DNA from: Hybos culiciformis
Lineage: Eukaryota > Arthropoda > Insecta > Diptera > Hybotidae
DNA: 64,000 bases
Direction of reading: 5' to 3'
Assembly: GCA_964007475.1 (NCBI GenBank)
Contig: OZ023273.1
Location: 115,491,812-115,555,811 of the forward strand
The notes under the pieces were generated by a model, which was given only the letters and a program-made list of their open reading frames with translations, was not told the DNA's origin and did not search any database. A program made the position numbers and the translations under genes. Shown one piece after another: positions 24,985 to 39,900 of this stretch; positions within the stretch are counted from its first letter, which is position 1, and each line of letters opens with the position of its first letter.

Positions 24985-26060
24985 TAAAAGGTCGTTAGTT
25001 TTAGGTGCCCGGAGAGCAAAGTCCACTATTTTCGAGATCTGAGTTGTAAGCTCAACTAAAGTTAATCTACATTCGCTTGATAAATGAAACAGATTAAAAA
25101 AAAAACAATGAATTTATTCAGAAATGTCATAAAGTGATAGTCAAATACAGTAATTTATATTTAACAAGAAAAAAAATTAAGATTTAATAAACATATAAAT
25201 ATTTACATATATCAGGTGTCCTCAGAAGCATTGTTAAAATCCTTTTTTTTTTTTTATTTATTTTTTATTAAAAATATGAGATAAAAATAAACATATAAGT
25301 ATATATATTTAAAAAAGTATTTGTAGGAATAAAATAAACAAAAAAAAAAAAATTAAATTAAGAAATGTTTTTTTTTTTCGAAAAATCAAAACTTGCACAA
25401 TTTGCTTGTGAAAATTTAAAATTAAGATGAAATTAAATAAAAATAAATTTTAAATCTAATCAACAAGATATTAACAAAGTATTTCATAAGTTATTTGTCT
25501 TCTAAAATTACTACATTACTTTTTACATTATATTTATATTTTTAAGAAAAACAAAAATTAAAAAAAAACAAAAAAAAAACATTATATAAACTAGTTAAAC
25601 ATTTTTAAAGTATAATAATTTTAAAAGAAAAACCATCAAATAAAATATTGTATAATCTTTTAAATTATATATTTTTAAGAAAATCTTAAAGCTTTGCTTG
25701 AAACGATATTATTAAGGTATTTTCAAAAAAAAAAACAAAATTGAAGCCGATTAATTTTGAAATGAAGTCAAATAAAATTGATGAAAAGTAATTAAAAATA
25801 TTAAATTAATAAATCAAAATCAATAAAACGACTTCAAATTGTGAATTTTTCTAAGTGACAGCGATTCGCACTGTATTTTTTTTTCGTAATAATTTTATTA
25901 AGTTTTTGTTTTAATTTTTGAAACAGATGAAAAGAAAGTAAAAAGTGACAGTTAAAGAGGTCCGCCCGGAAATAATTTTGCTGCGAGAGCGTTCCATATT
26001 CGCGAGATGCGAACTTAAAACGAATCTACAAAGCTTGTACTATGCCATCTGAAAGTTTTT
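24985..26060. other. AT-rich DNA with two GC/CpG-richer patches
   Basis: Patches at about 24990-25075 and 25960-26050 are richer in G+C and CpG than their surroundings (for example GTCCGCCCGG and ATTCGCGAGATGCGAAC). They contain no open frame, inverted repeat or splice-bounded exon that I can support. They could be old transposon fragments or regulatory DNA. Confidence 0.3.
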
Positions 26061-29000
26061 AATGAAGTACATTGGTATTTGAAAATGTGTTTAAAAATTT
26101 CTATAATTTGTTATATTTAAGAGAAAATAATATTGCTTCAATAATTTGTGAAAATACCTTGAAAAAAAACATATAAACTTAAGTTTTTTTTTAGATTTAA
26201 TCATTTTCTTTTTCCTTTATATAGTTTATTAAATATAAAATCATCCAGTAATTAAAAAAAAAACACCAAAAATTATTGAAAAGCAACAATTTGCCATTTA
26301 ATTATTAAAAGGACATTTCTTTAAAGCAAAAAAAGTTTAGAATGATATATTATACTAATTTTTAGCATATTATTTATTTAATTTTTAATTAGGAAATTAT
26401 AAGGATAACTTCGTTATTATTTTTTTTTTTGTATTTACAAATTTTTACTTAAAAAAATTTAATCTTTGGTGGATCGTTGTTCTAATTAGTTTTTAAGCTG
26501 CATATATAAAATAATTTATGTATAATTCCGAATTTCGAAAAATAAATAATTAAGTTAAGTTTTATGTCGATTAAATAATTTTCATTTTTTTTTCTCAATT
26601 ATTATGTTTTTAAATAACGCCACAAAAAATTTCGAATTTCGAAAATATAATGGTGAACATGAAAAATTATTTAAAATATAAAATTATAGATTTGAATATA
26701 TCTAGTCATGTTAATCAAGGAACTGAAAAATTTTAGTTCTAATTTCGGCCTTAATTTTTGAATTCAGTTTAATAATTTCCCATTTTTTATATTTTGCCAA
26801 ATAAATAGATTAAAATTAAAATGTCGAAATAGGAAATTTTAAATGTTTATTTTACAAGTCCAAATACTTCATGTATTGATATCAAATTAAATTAATATTT
26901 TATTATTTAATTGATTTGCCGAAGATAATGTTTTAACTTTACGGTCACCCATTCATTTATCTTCAAAATTATTTTTTAATACGCAATGATGTTTTTCTAT
27001 TAGAATATCAATATGTAATAATGTATGAAAACTTTTCTTCAGTAAATAATTTTAATTGATTCATTCGTTCTTTAAGTTGTTTTATTCACATAAAAAATAT
27101 TGATAAACAAATTTCTAAAGTAAAGTCTTAAAATTAGATAAATTTATATTTAGTGAAGAGATAAGCAACGCTGAACTTCATATTCAATTCAATTTTCATA
27201 TTAGATGTATATCAATAATTTGAAATATAATTTTATTCAGAGTTTAGGACTTATGCCTCTTCTTCTGAGATATTTTTTTTTACAATATTATATGCGATAG
27301 AACTTAATATTATTACATTTTAAGGAAAATTTTAAGTATTTGAAAACCTTATGAATCTTACAGTAATAACTTCATATTATTCAGTTTCCAATGCTTGAAA
27401 TAATAAAAATAAATTGTTTACGAATAATATATTGGAACGCTGCGCTATAATAGAAAGTACAAAAAAAGACAAATTTTTCGACAAAAATAAAATTAAATAT
27501 TTTTTTAATTATATAAAAAAATACATTTTTGTCTAAAAGCATTTGAATATAGAAGCATTTAATTAGAATTAGTAATTTTATTTTTAAATACAAAAAAATT
27601 AAAACATTATTATTTTTATTATTAAAGTTAAAATTTAAATATTTTATTTTGTTGGAAATTAAATTTATAATGTTGATTTTAATTTTATTTTTAAACGTTC
27701 TAATTTTCATGAAATTTTTTTAAACTTATCAAATTTATCGTTCGAAACTCACCATCAATTTTAGTAGCGTTATTTAAAAACATTAAGACAAAATAATAAT
27801 AAAAAAAATGTAATTTATTATTTTTATAAATTAGTAAGTTTTCAGTAAAATTATTTTATTTTCTACCTCTACCTAAAGAAAAACAAAAATAAATTTCGAA
27901 CACCCATTTCAATAATTTTAAGAATAAATTTAAATAATAATCATAAAATTAATATCGTACCTTTTATTTTTTGTATTATTATTATGTTTTTTTTTTTTTC
28001 TCTTCCTAAATTTGAATATTTAATATAGATAAAAAAAAAAAAAAATGCAATTATTTTTATTAAACTTATCATATCAATTTATTGGTGAATATTTTTTCCT
28101 GTCATATTCATTTGACGTAATAAATCATGTACAAAACAAAAGAAAGAACTATCATGATCTATTCTTTTAAGTAAGGCTGGGAAGTTTTTTTTTTCTACTT
28201 AATTATAATATATATAATCATTATAGTTTCACTTATTGATGTGATACAATGATTTGTCTCCAAAACTTTATCAACATAAAAATATTTTCCTAAGTTTCCA
28301 ATATTGATATGATATTAAAAAATTAAATAATTATTCTTAAAAATTTGTAATTTTACATATTATAGTAAAAATTCTCCCAATTTTTTGCCTCAAAAAGTAC
28401 AATAAATAACGTTGTGAATTTAAATTAAAAAAAAAAAAAAATGTAAAAAAAAAGAAATTATAACATAAATAGAAGTTTTTTTTTTCTTTTAATTGTTTAT
28501 GTATTTAAAAGTAATTAATTTCTTAATTATTTTTTGGTTTTTTTAAATTTTAAGGAAAAAAAAATACTAATTATATGTCTAAAAAAATTAAATGAAAAAT
28601 GATAAAAAAAAAAATTGACTGAATTTTTTGTGAATGCATTAATTCTAAAAATAATAAAAAATATTTGTTTATTTGAAATAATATTCTGAGTTTTTATTTA
28701 AAACAAATTTTTTTCATTTTCAGTTTTTAGATTACTATTTTCAATTTTCATTGCATATCACTGCGGCTCCAATAATCGTCTTATAGTGTATACCAACAGG
28801 AAGAATGAATATAAAGAGTGCATAATATACCAAGAGCTAATAGTCACACTGAATTTTTTTTTTAAATAGAAATTCATACAATTGAAAATATTAGGAATAA
28901 AAAAAATAAATACCAATAATATATTCTCCATTTTAGGGAATTTTATAATCGAATGAGGCTGCAATTATTTAACATTCAAGAAGAAGAATTGAAATTTTAG

Positions 29001-32000
29001 TGGAGGATTGACGAACGGACGGGCTTACATTTTTGATGAAAATTTATAAATAAGGCAGATAAATAAATAGACACAAATTGCTGCGATAATAATGAATTTT
29101 TTCCAACATCTATATAAAATCTAATATTTTTTGACACTTTCTGACATCGTAGCGACAAAAATCAAAGTGCCAAAATTACCTACTCCATTCAAATATCTTT
29201 ACAATAAAATATAAAAAAATTAAAACCAAAATAAAGTTGTTAAAAGAGTTTTTCTTAATGAGAAAAGGATATAAAACTCACAAAAATGTTCGAGTTATTT
29301 ACATTGAAATATGGGTGTGGAGTGGAGACTTTTTTTCACATACTGCGTTTGTGAATTCAATTTTCATCTCAGGCGGAATATGTAAAACGACAAACCTATA
29401 TTGTTAAGGATAAGCAATTATTATTTATAAAAAGAAAAACATTTTAAAATTATAATTTTTTCTATAATTTATTTTGAAAATATGTGTGTATGTATTTAAA
29501 TAATAAACCATAATATTTCATATTATGTAGATATTACAGAGGTAGTAGGCATTACCACTCTCACAGAACTTTTTTATGTATTTTTACTTATTTTTATTTA
29601 TTTCAAATAATTTATTTTAAAAATAAAGAATACCAAATTAGGATGAGAATAAAATATAATAAATTCATTTATTTTTTTTTTTATTTTTTGTATTATTAAT
29701 GAATAGAACATCTAATTTCCATGTTGTCGTTTTTTACAATTTGATTTTTTCTTTTATATCAATGGGAAAATTTTCCATTGAAAATATATATGTTGTAGAG
29801 ATACTTATTATTATATTATTATATTATTATATTATTATATTTTATACATATTTTGTTTATAAAGAAAGGCAAAAAAAAAATTATATTTTTTAAAGAATTT
29901 TCACAAAAAAAAAATAATAATAAAACAAAATCCTATTTTTATTATTTTTATTTTTGCCCTCAGAAATAATTTAGTTAGTGCTATTTTTCACTTTATTAAA
30001 AAAAAGATAGAAATAAATAAAAATGAATATTATATAGTTCGTTTGTTATTTGTTAACAGAAAATAATATCTGTTAAATTAATTCACTATATGTAAAATAT
30101 AATACATATAAATATATATATTTTGTGTATATCTTGTACATACGTACGTTATATGTGAAAACGTACTAGTTTTACTTCCTTCCTATGTACGATAAAAAAA
30201 AAAAAAATTAAAATTCTTTTTGATAAAATTTAGTTGTACACAGTAAACAATAATATTTTTGTATGATGTAAACTTATGGTAATGATTCGAAACAAGATAG
30301 AATATACCTTTAGATGTTCTATAAGAAGAAACTTGAAATTGAAATATTATGAAATAATAGAATAACATTTTTCAGCTTCAATCTATACTCAAAATTCGGA
30401 GATTTTTCTTTAGACCTTAGAAAAATTTTTAATAATTTCTTTTCTTCTAGAGAAAAAAAAAGTAATATTACTTTTCCTAACAAATTATTCATAAATCAAT
30501 GGAAATTGTTATCTCTGGAAAATCTAATTAAAACATTTTCTATTTTTGAAAATAATAAAACTAAAAAAACCCCTTCTTAAACTATTCTATTTCAGTGAAA
30601 TTAATTCAATTTCTTTTACATTAATATTAATTTATTTGTAATCAAAAATCTTAAGTACTATCATACTTTTGGATATACTTTTAGTTATAATGACAAACTT
30701 TAGTTAAAATCTATACAACAGATATCATCTTTTAGTTCTAGTTCTTTTTTTTTTTTTTTTTTTATTATTATTATTTATTTTTGTTTCGAAATATAAGAAA
30801 AAATCAAATGAATTGAAAATAAATTTTCAAAAGAAAATTGTATAGTAACATAGAAAGAATTTTCTCTGAATTCAATGAAAAGAAAAATGAACTCTCTTCT
30901 TTTTATTTTTATTTTTTATATACATATATAATATTTTTTTTTGTTTGTTTAAATAATGTCGAAGCAAAAGGATATTATTTACAAACGGAAAATTGTGATG
31001 TGTATGATACCAAAAAATAAAAAATTAGAATAAAATTAATCCTTTAAAAATAAAATTAAAAATAAATTTTTTTTTGCATAGTTATAAATTTAGCCAAATA
31101 ATTATTAAATTAAAATTGTATGTACTCATATGAAATCTGTGTATCTAATAGAACAACATAAATAAAATATGCGTGGATGTATAATTGTAGTTAACATTAT
31201 AAAATAACTATATCGTATACCTATGTTATGATAAATTTGAAATATTCTAAAATTTATTTTCAAAATCTAATTTAGAATGCTTTATAATATTTCTTCGGTA
31301 TTGTTTTTTCATATATTAAAAGAAAATTCATGACAGATACACAAAATTAACTTAGAAGAGGTCAAAATCCATGTTGTAACTATACTTTTTTAAAATCTAA
31401 GGTTTTTTTGATTTTTAATTTCAATGATCCTTATGATATTAAATTTCAAAAAATTTATAATGTCAAAAGCTAGTAATATTATTTATATAAATTTCGAATT
31501 AAAAAGGAACAAAAATAGTTTTATTCTTTTATTTTTTTTTCTCATGAAATAAAAATAGTACCTATATAGTTGTAGTACTCTAATAATAATAAAAAAACAT
31601 ATGAAAATAAATTAAAAATAAAAGATGAAAATCTTTTCATTTCTTGTGATTATTGTTTAAAATAGAAAGAAATGTCGACAAACATTGAAAATTGTAAACT
31701 TTTTTTTTGTTTGAATGAAAAGTCTACAGTGCACTTGAGGATAATTTTTTGAAATATATTATATGATTTTTTTTAAGAAAACTACTATTCATGAATTTAT
31801 TTTTTCAATGAAAATGGAAATTATAAATGTATGTAAGTACTATATATAGTTATAATAAAAAAAATATGAATAAAAAAAAAAATTGTTTTTTCTTGATCCT
31901 TGAATGCTCTTTTTTTATACGAAATTTTGAAAAACTATATTATAATGTGGATTTTTTTTTTTTTTTGCCAAGCATAAAAGGCAAGAAAATAAATTGAAAT

Positions 32001-34398
32001 GAGCAATGACTCCATTTGAAAAAAAAAAATAGAAAAAATCCTTTTCAAGAAAATTCAAATATATGAAGAAACAAAAGGCCTTCAGTTACTACTAGTGCAA
32101 TTTTGCACGCATTGTATATGAATGCAATGCACATAAATTTTGAAAGAAACTTAAAATGTGAAATTTAAAGCTCCTGTGTATTATACGATTTCCAACATAA
32201 AAAAAATGAAAAGATTCATAATCTAGAATTATTTTTAAAAACTAGATTTAGATTCAAACATTTTAACATAAATTATATATTATATACATATGATATGTGT
32301 GTTTAATATCTTAAATCCGCCAATATCCATATAATTATACAATATATTTATATTAAGTGTTTACGATTTCAACTATATATAATGATCAAAATAGTATAAC
32401 ATCACAGAAAATAAAGTGTCAGATGAACGCATTGTTTGTTTCGTGGGTATGTTTGGCGTAAACTCGATGAAGCTTTCAACGAACGGCGGTGGGAAAAAAT
32501 TTGCTATAAAATTTAAAATAAACAGGGCGAAAATGGGCCACATTGGTATATAAAATAAGAAACATTCAACATGTTTCATAAATGTTTCGAATGTTGTTGT
32601 ACGACTTTCGTACATTTATAATTAATACATTCATAGTATGTACAATTGTACATTCATAGTTAAAAAAAAAAAAAGATTTTACTACCCAATGCGACCGACG
32701 ACGAATGTTTCACACTTTATTGTCTCTCTGTTAACATTTAATCAATTTTTGAGATTTCCAAACTAATTCGACCTCTCTAAAGCGAACGGAATGAGTTCTA
32801 CATGCACAGTTAATTAAAGTGCGGAGGATAATTTTTTTTGCACTAATAAAAAACCATTCAGCAGGTTTTCCAGCAAGGGACATTAAAATTCCTTTATATA
32901 AGTATTTCAAACATTTTTTATAGTTTTATTTTATTTTTTTTTTCTTTCAACCTATTGAAAAAATATCTTTTATTTAAAAAAAAAAAAATGTCCTTCTGCA
33001 AAGCAATAAAAAGGAGCTTTTTTTTCCTATTCATAATTGTTTATGAGTTCTTTTTGTTAAAGGATTTTTTCTTTTGTGAAAATGAGTTTGATTGTGTAAG
33101 AAAAAAAAAAACAAAGAAAGAAAAGTTAACAACAAAAAAAATTTATATGAAAAAAAAAAAACAAATATAAAAAAAAATTATATCCTTTTCATTATAATCG
33201 CTGATTGTTTTTACCAGAAAACAAAAATATTTTTATTTATTAAAGCAAAAAAAAATGGGTTAAATTCCTGCCGCAAAATCTAATAATAAGCCCTACACAC
33301 ATATAACTATATTATACTATCGACATAAAACTAAGTATATTGTACTATCGCTCTATATACTTTAATACTATATTCTATCTTATTTAATTGTTGTAACTTT
33401 ATGCGACTACAAATAGCCCCCCTACCGATCCATTATTTGGTTTCATATATTGCTTATTGCAGCGAATCGGTTTAATATTTCTTAATCAAATGAAATGACA
33501 TGCTTGCAGATTCTGAAAAGAAAATTGAGGAAATTTCAGTCTTTTGGAGGATTTAAAAAGTATAACGAGAAATTTTCAACTATCGTTCAAATTCAATTTT
33601 TTTAATTTATATATTAATTTTCGATTTTTTCTCTCATAACTCGATTTTTACAAATCTTAAAGAATTTTGAACTATTACTTCTCAAATTGGTAGTTGGAAA
33701 AGTTTTTCTTTCAAAATGCATAATTTTATAGTTGATGAAATTCTAATTGAATATTAATTTCTAGTTTTATACATTTATATATGTCCGATTTACATAACAA
33801 TTAATAATTTAATTATTAAAAACACAATAATAGGTATATCAAATTATTTAATGTATATATATAACAAAATTAAAACTATTATACACGCTCAATACTAACA
33901 ATCATAATAATAATTTGAAGAAAAATAAAATATCAGATACAGATTTCATTCATTATAAATATAATAAAATTTTAATAATATTATGAGACTTTTTTTTTTG
34001 AGAAACAATCAAAGACTAACAAGGACATTCAGAGTTTTATTTTAATATTTATGTACACATATAAATGAATGAATGATAAATTTATTTCTCAATTCTGTTA
34101 TACATTATCTTAATTTTTTGAATAATGTAAGTATAATTAATAAAAAAAAAAGAATATTTTATTTTTTATTTTATTTCACGTCCTGATTTCTTTTTATTAT
34201 TGTTCATATTTTTTTTATTATTATATTATTAATTCATTTCAATTTTCAATATAAATAATAACATATCAAAATAGTACAATTTTAGTGGATACATTTTTTA
34301 AAATATTTTCGTTATTATCTATGAGATTATGAACGCCTTTAAATCTTTATTAATTGGAAAAAGAAATAATTAAATAGTTTTTTAACATTTTTCGTTTT
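26061..34398. other. Gene desert, AT-rich, with microsatellites
   Basis: Frames in this stretch are Phe/Ile/Lys/Asn-rich translations of AT-rich DNA and are not supported as genes. A short array of ATATTATT units lies at about 29812-29843. The patch at 32400-32800 has more CpG than its surroundings and a frame on the minus strand (32373-32615), but no recognisable product. Confidence 0.55.
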
Positions 34399-34876
34399 GA
34401 CATATTGGCGAATTGCAATTTTATTCATTATCAGAAAATCAGTACTTTGCACGCATGCAACTTTTTATTTAGTTTTTGGTCTAGAAAAAATGTTAACGTA
34501 ATTAAATTCTTTAACTTACATAATATAAATAAATATAATAGTAATATATAAATAAATAAATAATAATACAAATAAACAATAATGAAAGGTAATGCTTCTT
34601 CAAAACCAAACCAGTATTAATTATAAGTTTATGTATAATTGACATATTGGCGAATTGCATTTTTATTCATTATCAGAAAATCAGTACTTTGCACGCATGC
34701 AACTTTTTATTTAGTTTTTGGTCTAGAAAAAGTGTTAAAGTAATTAAATTCTTTAACTTACATAATATAAATAAATATAACAATAATATAAAAAAATAAA
34801 TAATAATATAAATAAACAATAATGAACGCTAATGCTTTTTCAAAACCAAACCAGTATTAATTATAAGTTTATGTAG
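34399..34876. repeat. Tandem duplication, 242-bp unit, two copies
   Basis: GACATATTGGCGAATTGCA begins at 34399 and again at 34641. The copies run in parallel through TCAGTACTTTGCACGCATGC and CAAAACCAAACCAGTATTAA to a shared TTATAAGTTTATGTA end. Few substitutions and small length changes separate them, so the duplication is recent. It is non-coding. Confidence 0.9.
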
Positions 34877-36806
34877 TATAATATATGTATGTAAGTACAT
34901 AACATGTATTACATTTTGAATTATATTGACTTAATATAAAAAATTCATACATAAAAAATTATTATTAAAATAAGAAGGAATAAGAACAGAACAAATATTT
35001 CTTTATAAATATTTGAAATAAGAAATTCATAAAATCATATTTATATATATATATATATATATATACACATTATTTTATTATTATATAACAAATATAATGT
35101 ATTTTAAATGTATAATATCATCATATGAATTCTATGAAAATATTATATATAAATTAGATATTATATATTATGCTTTCTTCAATATAAACTTAAATAATAT
35201 TGTATTATTTCGGAAATAAAAATAAAAGATTTTGCCAAACATTAAATAATAATAAATAGTTTTGTATGCCATCATACAACATAACTATTAACGCACTATT
35301 GTAATGCATTTTTAAACAAAAGGATACCATATTTTCAATTGAATTGTTAGTTGATGGTTTATGTTGTATTAATGTGTATAAACATACATATATGCATATA
35401 GCTTCTTTTTTTTTTAATATATAAAACAAAAGCATTTAAGAGAATATGGTCTATAGATTTTGAAAAGGATCTTCTAACAAAAGTTTTCTTTTGTAAATTT
35501 GACAAAGAAAATTATACACAAAGAGATAAATATTATATATTTAAATAATAATATATTCATCTATTATAAATTTTCTTGTATTAAAATGATATAAAATAAG
35601 TATATATAAGTACATATAAAAGAATAGAAAAAAGAGTTAAAACAAAAATTATATTCCTTACATACAACAAAAATAAAATAAAATAAAATAAAAATTAATA
35701 AATACACCTACAGAAAATTTATAATCTTTTTTCTTTTTATTAAAATATGATATCGTACATAAAATTTCATTGTTCCTTAAAAAAAACTTAAATGTAAGGG
35801 ATCTTAATCATTCAAAAATATGTACAATAGTATACTACTAAGAATTTGTATAGTACATAAAACGATAATAATAACCGATTTTTGATTAATGTAATAAAGG
35901 TTAACAATATATGCATATTTCTTAAGAATTGTATTCCTTATTATTTGAGATATAAGTAAAGAGTTTACCCTATTATAATTCGCGCTAGAGAATCTTCTAT
36001 AGCTTGAATAGAATATTAATTTTATATAATGCTAAAAAAAAATTTTGTTACTTAATAAGATTCCACTGACTTTGAATTATTAATAATAATATTAATTAGT
36101 AAGAAAATATTTTAAAATCCAATTTTATCAGAATCAGTATTATAACATTCATTTTTTTTTTTAAATCTTCAATTTATTGGTAGTTATTTTTCAAAAAAAT
36201 TAAAAATTTTATAGTGTCAGTGCAAATTAACTTGTTCAGCACTATATTTATTTTACTTGAAATACTTACAATTAAATAAACTTGAATCTAAATCATTAAT
36301 TAAAATCTATTATAATTAGGAAAAAACTTTCTTTTATGTTTCGTACAAAAAAAAAAAATTATTATAATATTTTTAAATGTGTTTAAAAATTTTAATAATA
36401 ATAAAAAAAAAAAGACTCATAACCACTATTCTAATTTCTTTTAAACTTCCCACATTATTATTATTAAAAGTATTGAATGAAAAAAGATATATTAATATAT
36501 GACACAACATACATAATTTACCAGCCAAAAAATCTCAGGAAATTATTCCTTTATGAATATTTTTTAAATGTTTTTGCAAGACTTATATTAATCCAAACAA
36601 TTTTGTTCTAATCAGTTTTTGCTTAAAACCAAAAAAGGAAATTACTCAGATTCATCTGATCATAATATTTAAATAAATAATGTATCGGTTAAATGTTTTA
36701 TAAATTCGAATAGAAAAAAACTAGAGATAATTTTGACTTCAATAAATTTATTTAAAAAAAAACTAATTTCCTTGTCCAAGCACAGGGTGTTCCTCATAGT
36801 TTGGTT
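34877..36806. other. Intergenic AT-rich DNA with a TA microsatellite
   Basis: A pure TA run lies at 35042-35065. No gene or other repeat boundary is visible. Confidence 0.6.
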
Positions 36807-36913
36807 AAACTCGACGTGACGCTCGCGACGGACGCGACACAAATGACGCTAACGTAAAATTATATGGTCATTAACGTCATTAACGTTTACGTCGCGTCCG
36901 TCGCGTCGAGTTT
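36807..36913. mobile_element. CpG-rich 107-bp palindromic MITE-like hairpin
   Basis: AAACTCGACG at the left and CGTCGAGTTT-type sequence at the right bracket arms made of CGACGGACGCGAC units, meeting in an AT-rich centre near 36857-36868. The left arm carries an extra TGACGCT-like insertion relative to the right. Its base composition is entirely unlike the surrounding AT-rich DNA. No target duplication is clear, so a mobile origin is inferred from the structure. Confidence 0.6.
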
Positions 36914-39900
36914 GCCCAGGCGGTTACGCCTGACGACAGAATTATTCAATCGCTTTGATTCCACAGGAGAGTTAGTCAAGCCAAACCTTGTTAAATATAT
37001 TATATATAGATAAGATACACAAAAAAATGGTTAAGAAATTTATGGGAAATTTTATGATTCCATGTTTACATCATTTCATGATCTCATGATTTTTAACCAA
37101 AATTTTTTGATTTGTAAATCAAAATTTTTATTTTTTTGAATATTTTTTATTTTAATGCAAAAAAAAATTTGATTGTTCAATTTTAGTAGAAAACTAACGA
37201 TTACAATCGTATATTATACGTATCATAAACCTGATCTAAAAATTATAAATTTTCATTTAAAATTTCGCAAAAAAAAAGATTTTTAAACCATCAACAAAAT
37301 ACTGAATATGATGGCTCGATGGGGTATAAAAGGGCTATCGAGTAGTGCAACGAGCCATAAGTCTATACGCAAGTTGATCTGAGCCCACTTCAACCTAACC
37401 TACAATTGGACCCTATATAAAAAACCATTTAACATTTTGATATTACCTATCTACTTATTATATGAAAGTCTAAGAACAAGAAAAAAAAAAAGTAATTACG
37501 TTGAACAAATTTCTTAAATTCCGAAGTTTGGGCAAAATAAAATTTTAAAAAGTTAAATATTAAGATTTTTATAAGCATTTTGAAAATTTTGTAAAGTTCA
37601 CAAAGTCTTCAAGCAGCGTCAAACTTTTGAATGTTAATTTTGTATTCTATTCAAAGAAGTTCGTAAATAAAGAAATCTGTCTTCTTTTTTTTTTTGACCA
37701 CATTTCAAATGAAAATCTCTTCATTTTAATTTCTTTCATAGTTTCTTACAACCAAATAATAATACGAAAAATACATAAAAGAAAAATATATCTAAAGAAT
37801 ATGACCAAGATTCAAGTATCCTTGCTAGCCAAACAATATATCCTTTTATATTCTTCATGATTTCTTTTTAATTTTTTTATTTTTTTTATTTGAATAAAAA
37901 GGGGAGACAATATTATTATCTTTGGAAAATAAAAATAAAAAATAAAAAAAAACATGTTGAAAAAGTAATGTGACGACTTGCCACAGATAATTAATTCTTT
38001 CCAAAACCAACAACCAAACCATTTTATAAAACCTTAAACTTAACGAATTCAAAGTTAATTTTTTATTCACGTCTCAATGGAAATACAAAAAAAATCAAAA
38101 CTTCTAAAATTTAACGAACTTAAACTTTAAAAATATGAATCGCATCTTATTTGATTTATTGCAATTTCGGAAATAAGGAAACCAAATCAAAAGAAACATA
38201 AAATTTCTTCACAATATTTTCATTTCGGTTGTTTTCAGTTGAAATTGATGATTTTTATTTCAACATCTGGCTAAAATAAAAGTTAAATTAGATGTTTAAA
38301 ATTTTTTCATGATCATATTCTTGAATGATCTGATTTGAGCTTAAAGCATATTCTCAAAATGAATATAATAATGCCTCTTCAAATTTTTATTAAATTTTTT
38401 TTTTTTGCAAAATAATTCATCATAAGAGAAAAACTCTATTGAAAAAATATAAAAAAAATAAAATAAAATAAAAATAAAGCTTTAATTTTCCAAAGAATGA
38501 AAAAAAGAAAAAAAAATGAAAACTTTTCTTTGAATTTTAAACAAAACAAAATAAAAAAAATTGTTATAAGAAAAAGGATATTTTTGTCCTATTATATATA
38601 TTATACATTTCTTACAAAATAAAAAAAAAAATAAAAAAAAAAATTATTTTTATAAAAGAAAATAAAAATGAAAAGAAAAAGATGCAATCTTTCTATAAAA
38701 CTTGTGTATATTTTCATATTTTTTATTTATTTATTTTTTTTTCATTCTTTCTTTTATAAATAAAATAATAAAAATGAATAAGATAGTGTGATAAGAGAGT
38801 TTTGTCAAAAATAAAAAAGGTCAAAGTTTTTAATTTTTGAATTCTACAGATGAAAACATATAATAAGGAGCCTGGCTATTTACAATTTTTATATATACAT
38901 AATTATTCATCAATTATAATGAAAAAAAAAAAAACAGCGAACAAAAAGCTTATGACAAGAATATGTACCCACTGAGAGTTTGACAGTCATTCAAAATTAA
39001 TGTGATTAAATAAAATTGGATTAATTCTTCCACCGTGCGTGGACACATGAATCTAGTGAGTTATTAGAAATATAACTCGAATGAAACGGATAAAGAAGCT
39101 TTCTTTTTTTTTAACAACGAATTGTAATTTATAATGTAAACTTAATTAAATTCAAAATTTAATGCAAATTATTAATTAATGTTAAATTTTTCATTTCATA
39201 TTTTAACATTAGCTGTATTACATTTTTATTTATTTATTTGTAATGCAATTTAAAAATAATTTTTAATTATTTCTTTTATTATCCTCTATTTAATCCATTT
39301 TATAAAGTTTTTAAAAAATAATTAAAAATTTTCGTGGATCAATTTTAATTTCAAGCAAATTAAAAGCTTCGCGGAAACTTTAAAGACTATGTCCATAACT
39401 TTGTAAGAAGAATTTAACTTGATAAAAATTTTTACCTCAATAGTATACGTCGCACATTTATGTCAAATTGTTTAATGATTATTACAAACTCTTTAATTGT
39501 TTTTTTTTTTTTTTAATCTTAGATTGACTTGAATGATTAATTATATAATAACAATATCAAAAATGGTATACTTTTACGCAAATTAACTGTTATTAGCAAC
39601 AGTTCTTTTAGCATTGTTGTCGAAATAACAAAATCTGTAAACAACATCTTGAATCAACAAATTATAGTTTTTTTCTGCCAATAAATTTCAATAAAAAATA
39701 TAAAAAAAAAAATTTGTCTTTGCATAAAATCCGTATAACAAAATTATTGTTTTATTATATATTATTTTAATATAGGTAAGTGCAGGAGGAAAATCTATTT
39801 TAATAGTAATAATAATTCTATCCTTTTATAAATTCATATACCACCAACATCGATATAAACATAATAATTACTAGATGTAAACCTAATTATTGATAACATA

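Noticed and set aside
32373..32615. 80-codon minus-strand frame in a CpG-richer patch
   Set aside because: Hydrophobic but without a recognisable family, start context or neighbouring exons.
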